From positions 1 through 24,709 of IMG/VR virus record IMGVR_UViG_3300010885_023131: a stretch of DNA of 24,709 bases. One strand, written 5' to 3'. Positions 24,580 to 24,709 of this stretch are shown one piece after another. This DNA is from a virus. Each line of letters opens with the position of its first letter. Positions within the stretch are counted from its first letter, which is position 1. Made by a program: the position numbers and the translations under genes. The notes under the pieces were generated by a model that had not been told where the DNA came from, made no database searches, and was given only the letters and a program-made list of their open reading frames with translations.

Positions 24580-24709
24580 TTACCAGATAATATCTGCTGT
24601 GGAAGTTTCATACATCCTAGATGAATCAATATTTAGTTTAGTTCTATAATTAGTAAAATTGCCACCAAATACACCCTGAGAAAAATATCCAATCATCACA
24701 TCGTCGCTC
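24580..24709 (-). CDS. C-terminal end of an ORF cut by the right window edge
   Basis: A frame open to the window edge supplies the last 42 residues of a protein, beginning SDDVMIGYFSQGVFGG and ending in STADIIW before TAA. The stop is 10 bases before the glycosyltransferase start, so it is part of the same message. The DDVMIG opening recalls the late part of some glycosyltransferases, where an E/D-D-V-x-x-G motif is common, but 42 residues are not enough to name it. Confidence 0.6.
   Translation of the reverse strand, partial: SDDVMIGYFSQGVFGGNFTNYRTKLNIDSSRMYETSTADIIW

Overview
The window is a piece of a T4-like contractile-tailed phage (myovirus) genome. The evidence is a near-complete set of baseplate, hub and tail-assembly genes resembling T4 gp4, 5, 6, 8, 25, 26, 27, 48/54, 51 and 53, plus T4-type replication and late-transcription proteins (gp32, gp33). 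Genes are packed with 1-4 base ATGA or TAATG overlaps. No rRNA, tRNA, CRISPR array or insertion sequence was seen. The sequences are clearly diverged from T4 and closer in style to marine or environmental T4-like phages; the host cannot be read from the window.

Layout. (1) Positions 1-11471, minus strand: a baseplate operon reading leftward as gp48/54-like tube cap, gp53, gp27-like hub, an OB-fold gp5, a separate Gly-rich beta-helical spike, gp25, gp6, an Ig-domain wedge protein in the gp7 position, and gp8 (cut by the left edge). (2) Positions 11510-19143, plus strand, diverging from (1) across a 16-bp perfect palindrome: gp4 head-completion nuclease, a probable gp2-type DNA end protector, a gp19-fold tail-tube protein, gp26, gp51 and a 1713-residue tape-measure protein. 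(3) A perfect-stem bidirectional terminator at about 19150-19175. (4) Positions 19200-20411, minus strand: gp33 (late-transcription co-activator) followed by its own strong sigma70-type promoter and gp32 (single-stranded DNA-binding protein). (5) Positions 20401-24709, minus strand: a tightly coupled sugar cassette of a partial ORF, a glycosyltransferase, an FkbM-type methyltransferase, an exostosin-like glycosyltransferase, UDP-galactopyranose mutase and a GalE-type epimerase. Much of it is visibly more AT-rich than the phage core.

The most interesting item is the junction between gp26 and gp51. The gp51 reading frame has no good start of its own at the point where its conserved sequence begins. 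It lies in the -1 frame relative to gp26, and the overlap carries a canonical T-TTT-TTC slippery heptamer (13802-13808) six bases before the gp26 stop. A -1 slip would fuse gp26 to the gp51 domain (302 residues). The pair sits immediately upstream of the tape-measure gene, which is the classic position of the tail-assembly chaperone frameshift known from lambda gpG/gpGT.

The genes work together as follows. The minus operon builds wedge and hub, and the plus operon supplies head completion, tube, chaperones and tape measure. gp33 is expected to drive late transcription of both, and gp32 serves DNA replication. The sugar cassette could make UDP-galactofuranose and decorate a glycan, but its target is unknown.
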